Positions 59,721 through 64,000 of a stretch of 64,000 nt of DNA are shown here, in pieces (the stretch's first letter is position 1; each line of letters opens with the position of its first letter). The notes under the pieces were generated by a model, which was not told where the DNA came from, did not search any database, and worked only from the letters and a program-made list of their open reading frames with translations. The translations under genes were made by a program, and so were the position numbers. Source of the DNA: Microlunatus panaciterrae (GTDB lineage Bacteria; Actinomycetota; Actinomycetes; Propionibacteriales; Propionibacteriaceae); contig NZ_JAFBCF010000001.1 in the NCBI RefSeq assembly GCF_016907535.1, positions 1,798,001 through 1,862,000 of the forward strand, read 5' to 3'.

Positions 59721-60476
59721 ATGACAGCACACGCACTGGTGATGGAACAGGTCCGCAAGACCTACCAGATGGGCGACAGCGAGGTGGTGGCCCTGGACTC
59801 GGCAGATCTCGTCCTGGGCAGTGACGAGATCATCGCCCTGGTGGGGCCGTCGGGCTCGGGAAAGACCACCCTCTGCTCGATCGCCGGGGGCATCCTGTCG
59901 CCCACCGACGGCACAATCGTCGTCGGCGGCGAGGACATCAGCCGGCACTCGGGTCGGGCGCTGACGGAGTTCCGGCGCACCTCGGTCGGCTTCGTCTTCC
60001 AGGCCGTCAACCTGGTCCCCTTCCTGACCGCGCGGGAGAATCTGCTGGTGGTCGACGAGCTGGGCGGGGGGTCACGGCGGGGGGGGTCACGCCGCGGTGG
60101 GCGCCGCCGGGCCCGGCAGCGCGCCGACACGCTGCTGGACGAACTCGGGCTGGCCGACCGTGCCGACAACCTGCCCGGCCAGCTCTCCGGCGGCCAGAAG
60201 CAGCGGGTGGCCATCGGCCGGGCGCTGATGAACGAACCGCGCCTGGTGCTGTTCGACGAGCCGACCTCCGCCCTGGACAGCAAGCTGGGCGACCAGGTGG
60301 TCCGGCTGATCCGGGATGAGATGAAGTCTCGTGGAACCGCAGCGATCATCGTCACCCACGACGACCGGATCACCCACTACGCGGACCGGACCGTACACAT
60401 CAGCGACGGCAGCATCATGAACCCGGCGGAGTCGGCGGACCGCCAGCCGCTACCCACCGGACAGGCCCTGCGATGA
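59721..60476 (+). CDS. ABC transporter ATP-binding protein, LolD/MacB-like, with Arg/Gly-rich insert
   Basis: A 251-residue ATPase. Walker A is VGPSGSGKTTLCSI, the signature is LSGGQKQRVAIGRALM, Walker B is LVLFDEPTSALD and the switch His is in IIVTHDDRITHYAD. Between the Q-loop region and the signature there is an unusual insert, GGGSRRGGSRRGGRRRARQR (residues about 115-134), encoded by a G-rich stretch with a near-exact 15-base duplication. ATGA overlap links it to the MFS gene. Confidence 0.9.
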   Translation: MTAHALVMEQVRKTYQMGDSEVVALDSADLVLGSDEIIALVGPSGSGKTTLCSIAGGILSPTDGTIVVGGEDISRHSGRALTEFRRTSVGFVFQAVNLVPFLTARENLLVVDELGGGSRRGGSRRGGRRRARQRADTLLDELGLADRADNLPGQLSGGQKQRVAIGRALMNEPRLVLFDEPTSALDSKLGDQVVRLIRDEMKSRGTAAIIVTHDDRITHYADRTVHISDGSIMNPAESADRQPLPTGQALR

Positions 60477-62131
60477 GCAGCGGGGCGGCGGTGACCGCCA
60501 CCGGATCGCGGCGCTGGGTCGGCCTGTTCTTCATCAGTCTCGGTGTGGCCCTGATCATCGTCGACTCCACCATCGTCAACGTCGCCATCCCGTCGATCAT
60601 CTCCGATCTCGGCATCGACTCCACCCAGGCCCAGTGGGTGCAGGAGATCTATACCCTGATCTTCGCCTCCCTGCTGTTGATGTGGGGACGGCTGGCCGAC
60701 CAGTGGGGGCGGCGTCGGCTCTTCGTCATCGGCGTCCTCGTTTTCATGGTGGCCAGTCTGCTGGCCGCCCGCTCAGCCGACGGCAACCTGCTGATCCTGG
60801 CCCGCGCCCTGCAGGGCGTCGGTGGGGCGATGATGCTGCCGACGTCCCTCTCGCTGCTCAATGCCGGTTTCCGCGGACGCGACCGCGGCATCGCGTTCGG
60901 CATCTGGGGCGCCACCATCGGCGGCACCGCCGCACTGGGACCGCTGCTGGGTGGGTGGCTGACCACGTCGTTCTCCTGGCGTTGGGCGTTCGGCATCAAC
61001 CTCCCGCTCGGAGTGGCCGTGGTGATCGGTCTGCTGCTGCTGGTCCCCGAGTCGAAGGACGACGACGCCGACCGCGGGCTGGACTGGATCGGCGCCCTGC
61101 TGTCCGCGGTCGGCTTCGGTGGAGTGGTGTTCGGGCTGATCGAGGGCCGCAACCTGGGCTGGTGGCGGGCCAAGGACGACCTCTCCTTCTTCGGAGCCGG
61201 CTGGCCGTGGCGGATCTCGCCGGTCGTCGTCGCCTTCGTGCTGGGCGTCGCCGCGCTGGCGGTGTTCGTGGCCTTCGAGCGCGGCCGAAACCGGCGGCAC
61301 CGGGTGGCGATGCTCGACCTGAGCCTGTTCGGCATCCGCTCGTTCCGCAACGGCAACATCGCCGCCGCCATCGTCAGCCTCGGGGAGTTCGGCATCATCT
61401 TCGCCTTGCCGCTGTGGTTCCAGAACGTCGCCGGCTACTCCGCCTTCCAGACCGGCCTGGCGCTGTTGCCGCTGGCCGCCGGCAGCTTCGTCGCCAGCGG
61501 GCTCGGTGCGGCGCTCGGCCAGCGACGCGGCGCCATCTTCGTCGTCCGGGTCGGGATCCTGCTCGAGCTTGTCGGGGTCGCCGGGCTGGGCATCTTCATC
61601 CGGCCGGACAGTACCTGGCTGACCACGTCGCCACTGCTGTTCGTCTACGGGATCGGCGTCGGCTTCGCCACCGCCCAGCTGACCGGGGTGGTGCTGGCCG
61701 ATGTGCCACTCGCCCGCAGCGGCCAGGGGTCGGGCACCCAGAGCACCGCACGCCAGGTCGGCTCCGCGTTGGGGATCGCCATCCTCGGTACGGTGCTGTT
61801 CGCCAGTCTCGGCAGCCGCCTCGACGACACCCTGACCGGCTTCGCGCAGCTCGGCGCGGAGCAGCGCACCGCTCTGGTGGCGGCGGTCAAGGACAGCGCC
61901 GGATCGATCATCCCCTCGCTGAACGCCGACCCGCGCACCGCGCCGATCGGCGCTGCGGCCGAGACCGCCTTCTCCGATGCCACCCGCTACTCCGCGCTGA
62001 CCGCTGCCGCGTTCCTGCTGATCGGCCTGCTGGCCAGCCGGTCGCTCGGCAGCGGACGCGCGAAGTCGATCAAGGGCGAGGCTTCGCCCGACGGCTATGG
62101 TGTTGGTGCCATCAGCCGATCAGAGGAGTAG
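60473..62131 (+). CDS. MFS efflux pump, DHA2 (EmrB/QacA-like)
   Basis: A 552-residue 14-helix major facilitator. Signature pieces are the motif-C-like GIWGATIGGTAALGPLLGGW, the loop motif WGRLADQWGRRRLFVIG, and IVDSTIVNVAIPSIISDLGI in helix 1, all typical of proton-driven drug exporters. It is coupled to the ABC ATPase by ATGA, so one TetR-controlled operon carries both an ATP-driven and a proton-driven export system. Substrates are unknown. Confidence 0.92.
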   Translation: MSSGAAVTATGSRRWVGLFFISLGVALIIVDSTIVNVAIPSIISDLGIDSTQAQWVQEIYTLIFASLLLMWGRLADQWGRRRLFVIGVLVFMVASLLAARSADGNLLILARALQGVGGAMMLPTSLSLLNAGFRGRDRGIAFGIWGATIGGTAALGPLLGGWLTTSFSWRWAFGINLPLGVAVVIGLLLLVPESKDDDADRGLDWIGALLSAVGFGGVVFGLIEGRNLGWWRAKDDLSFFGAGWPWRISPVVVAFVLGVAALAVFVAFERGRNRRHRVAMLDLSLFGIRSFRNGNIAAAIVSLGEFGIIFALPLWFQNVAGYSAFQTGLALLPLAAGSFVASGLGAALGQRRGAIFVVRVGILLELVGVAGLGIFIRPDSTWLTTSPLLFVYGIGVGFATAQLTGVVLADVPLARSGQGSGTQSTARQVGSALGIAILGTVLFASLGSRLDDTLTGFAQLGAEQRTALVAAVKDSAGSIIPSLNADPRTAPIGAAAETAFSDATRYSALTAAAFLLIGLLASRSLGSGRAKSIKGEASPDGYGVGAISRSEE

Positions 62132-62134
62132 CCC

Positions 62135-63034
62135 ATGCCCCGCCGAGTCCTGATCGCCGGCGCCACCGGCTTCATCGGATCGCACCTGGCCCGCGCCCTG
62201 GCCGAGGAGGGCCACCAGGTGCGCGCGATGACCCGCCACCCGGAGACGTACGACGGCGCCGGGGAGCCGTTCGAAGCCGACGTCACCGACCCTGAACGGC
62301 TGCGGCAGGCGATGGAGGGCATCGAGGTCGCCTACTACCTGGTCCACTCGCTCGGTTCGGACGACTTCGAGAAGAAGGACGCGGCGGCGGCGCGTGCCTT
62401 CTCCGCAGCCGCCAAGGAGACCGGAGTTGAGCGGATCATCTACCTCGGCGGGCTCGGCCGCGACGACGACGGCGCCCTGTCGGCCCACCTGCGGTCCCGC
62501 CGTGAGGTGGAGAGCCTGCTCGGTGCTGACGGTGTGCCCGTCACCGTCCTCCGGGCAGCGGTGGTCATCGGCCACGGCAGCATCGCCTGGGAGATCACCC
62601 GGCAGCTGGTCGACCACCTGCCACTGATGGTGGCGCCCAACTGGGTGTCCACCCGCACCCAGCCGATCGCGCTGGCCGACGTGATCCGTTATCTGGTCGG
62701 GGTGCTGGAGGCCCCCGAGACCGCCGGCCAGATCTACGAGATCGGCGGCCGGGACGTCCTCCGCTACCAGGACATGCTCCGCCGGGCGGCCCGGATCCAG
62801 AACCACCGTCCGCTGCCGCTGGTGGCCCTGCCGCTGTTTACGCCGAGGTTGTCGTCCTACTGGCTCGCCCTGGTCACCGACGTCGACGTACCGACCGGCC
62901 GCAACCTCATCGACTCGATGACCACCGAGGTGATCGTCAGCGACGACTCCATCACCAAGATCATCCCCGGCGAGACGATGGGCTACGACGACGCCGTACG
63001 GGCGGCGCTGGCCGATCGCGCTGCAGCGGTGTGA
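62135..63034 (+). CDS. NAD(P)-binding oxidoreductase, YbjT/NmrA-like
   Basis: A 299-residue atypical SDR: RVLIAGATGFIGSHLARALA is the cofactor loop, VAYYLVHSLGSDDFEKKDAA and ERIIYLGGLGRD are typical of the YbjT branch, and the C-terminal part lacks a clear YxxxK catalytic pair. It follows the MFS gene by 3 bases and overlaps the CPBP gene by GTGA, so it belongs to the efflux operon transcript. Confidence 0.87.
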   Translation: MPRRVLIAGATGFIGSHLARALAEEGHQVRAMTRHPETYDGAGEPFEADVTDPERLRQAMEGIEVAYYLVHSLGSDDFEKKDAAAARAFSAAAKETGVERIIYLGGLGRDDDGALSAHLRSRREVESLLGADGVPVTVLRAAVVIGHGSIAWEITRQLVDHLPLMVAPNWVSTRTQPIALADVIRYLVGVLEAPETAGQIYEIGGRDVLRYQDMLRRAARIQNHRPLPLVALPLFTPRLSSYWLALVTDVDVPTGRNLIDSMTTEVIVSDDSITKIIPGETMGYDDAVRAALADRAAAV

Positions 63035-63759
63035 GAGCGGAGCGTCGGCGCTGGCCGAGCATCGCTCCGGTCATTCGGCCGGTGCTGGTCGACAAGGTGC
63101 CGCGGGACCATCTGCAGTCCGATGCCGCCTTCCGCCGCCGTCGGATCGTTGTGGTGATCGTGCTGGTCGCCGGCGCGGCGCTGCTCGGCGTCTCGCTGTC
63201 GGTGCCTCCCGGCGCGACCGCCTTCTATCCGCTCACCTTCGGGCTGGCGGCGCTGTGGGCCGTCGGCGCATTCGCTTCCGGCCGACTGCATCTCGGCCGG
63301 ATCCCGTTCCGTGGCAGCCTGCGGAGACCGATCATCTCCCCCGTCATTCTGGGCCTGGTGGCGGCCGCCGTGTTCGTCGCCGGTGCGCTGGTGATCCGGG
63401 AGATCCCGCTGCTGCGGGACTTCACCGACAGCGTCCTCGACCACGCCCGCTCCGGGTCGCTGCCGCTCGTCCTGGCCGTCACCGTCGTCAACGGGGTGGC
63501 GGAGGAGCTGTTCTTCCGGGGCGCACTGTTCGCCGCGATCGGTGTCCGCCACCCGGTTCTGATCTCCACCCTGGTCTACGCCCTGGCGACGCTGGCCACC
63601 GGCAACCCCATGCTGGTGTTCGCCGCACTGCTGCTCGGGCTGGTGCTGGGGCTGCAACGCCGCGCCTCCGGCGGAATCCTGGGGCCGATCATCACCCATG
63701 TCACCTGGTCCACGACCATGCTGCTACTGCTGCCGCTGCTGATTCGCTCGGGCGGCTGA
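63031..63759 (+). CDS. CPBP-family intramembrane glutamic protease
   Basis: A 242-residue membrane protein with six or more helices. The catalytic pattern is NGVAEELFFRGALFAA (EExxxR) and a later His in IITHVTWSTTML, as in the Abi/CAAX protease family. The start is GTG 63031, overlapping the preceding gene. Members of this family process prenylated proteins in eukaryotes and serve in bacteriocin self-immunity or regulated proteolysis in bacteria; the role here is unknown. Confidence 0.85.
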   Translation: MRAERRRWPSIAPVIRPVLVDKVPRDHLQSDAAFRRRRIVVVIVLVAGAALLGVSLSVPPGATAFYPLTFGLAALWAVGAFASGRLHLGRIPFRGSLRRPIISPVILGLVAAAVFVAGALVIREIPLLRDFTDSVLDHARSGSLPLVLAVTVVNGVAEELFFRGALFAAIGVRHPVLISTLVYALATLATGNPMLVFAALLLGLVLGLQRRASGGILGPIITHVTWSTTMLLLLPLLIRSGG

Positions 63760-63776
63760 GCCGGGGTGGCGCCGTC

Positions 63777-63803
63777 GTTTTGAGCCCGTGCGGATCGGGG
63801 TAC
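63777..63803 (+). promoter_or_regulatory. SigB/SigF-type promoter of the hemerythrin gene
   Basis: GTTTT at 63777-63781 and GGGTAC at 63798-63803 match the actinobacterial general-stress promoter (GTTT, about 15-17 bases, GGGTAT). The ATG lies 10 bases after the -10, so the message would be almost leaderless. Confidence 0.5.
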
Positions 63804-63812
63804 CGTGTGGCC

Positions 63813-64000
63813 ATGTCCACAGACGCCATCGTCATCCTCAGAGATGATCACAAGGAGATCCGCCGGCTGTTCCGCGAGTTCGAGTCGGCCGGCGACAACG
63901 CGCACGCGACCAAGGACGCCCTGGCGACCAAGATCATCGAGGCACTGACGGTGCACACCTACATCGAGAACGAGACGATGTATCCCGAGGTGCGCCGGCT
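63813..64000 (+). CDS. Hemerythrin-domain protein (5' part; cut by window end)
   Basis: The first 62 residues of a hemerythrin HHE protein: MSTDAIVILRDDHKEIRRLF gives the first iron-ligand His in DDHKEIR, and LTVHTYIENETMYPEVRR gives the second His and Glu. The rest lies beyond 64000. Such non-haem di-iron proteins sense or bind oxygen, nitric oxide or peroxide, in keeping with the stress-type promoter. Confidence 0.85.
   Translation, partial: MSTDAIVILRDDHKEIRRLFREFESAGDNAHATKDALATKIIEALTVHTYIENETMYPEVRR

Overview
The window is high-GC DNA (roughly two thirds G+C by eye) from an actinomycete. Markers for this are a mycothiol-dependent formaldehyde dehydrogenase, a TIGR03086-type mycothiol-dependent enzyme family member, a CGNR zinc-finger regulator, an LPXTG wall protein with a DUF11-like domain, MprA/MprB-like signalling, many GTG starts and several apparently leaderless genes. 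The overall flavour is Propionibacteriales, but that is an inference from gene style, not from a marker gene.

Layout. 1-2114: a FadE5-like acyl-CoA dehydrogenase behind a promoter with two palindromic operators, closed by a strong hairpin. 2194-8995: a sugar-uptake and hydrolysis unit (LacI regulator, Tat lipoprotein binding protein, two CUT1 permeases, GH42 beta-galactosidase) with no ATPase gene of its own. 9001-10096: an AbiEi-like/DUF559 gene bracketed by two copies of one palindrome. 10066-15362 (minus): paaN-like aldehyde dehydrogenase plus E2, E1beta and E1alpha of a branched-chain 2-oxoacid dehydrogenase. 15588-26302: mostly small single genes (RIO kinase, VOC proteins, CGNR regulator/EamA exporter pair, LPXTG protein, cupin, DsrE, RibD-like reductase, rifampin ADP-ribosyltransferase homologue, TOPRIM protein, DinB-like, DUF1801, TetR).

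26993-30418 is the most interesting block: four translationally coupled genes for a vWA protein, a PP2C-like phosphatase, a Ser/Thr kinase-like protein and a small zinc-ribbon protein. This is the architecture of the TerY-P phosphorylation triad plus a fourth gene. It is followed by a multicopper oxidase/SHOCT pair (SHOCT gene with an in-frame TGA), an ArsR-SRPBCC pair with a clear operator, and then integrative-element debris: a frameshifted excisionase-like HTH, an integrase-like fragment, an IS-end-like stretch and the 3' half of a tRNA-Ala (34454-34504). 26.5-34.5 kb is therefore probably accessory DNA, but only one candidate junction is visible.

34574-64000 looks like ordinary chromosome: CobA/CysG-like methyltransferase, ion-channel protein, heterodimeric ABC exporter, mycothiol-dependent formaldehyde dehydrogenase with its MBL partner, low-molecular-weight phosphatase, MprAB-like two-component system, a minus-strand run (DUF3152 metalloprotease-like, YaaA, GNAT, AlkA), YibE/F, a LacI regulator, an SDR/QueA-like pair behind a SoxR-type promoter, tandem GNAT, acylphosphatase, lysS, and a TetR-controlled ABC/MFS efflux operon continuing into a YbjT-like oxidoreductase and a CPBP protease. 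A hemerythrin gene is cut by the window end.

Regulatory DNA is unusually legible here. Many intergenic regions carry perfect or near-perfect palindromes at promoter positions, and several gene ends are built from or overlapped by intergenic palindromic repeats (paaN, mscR, the tandem GNAT gene).
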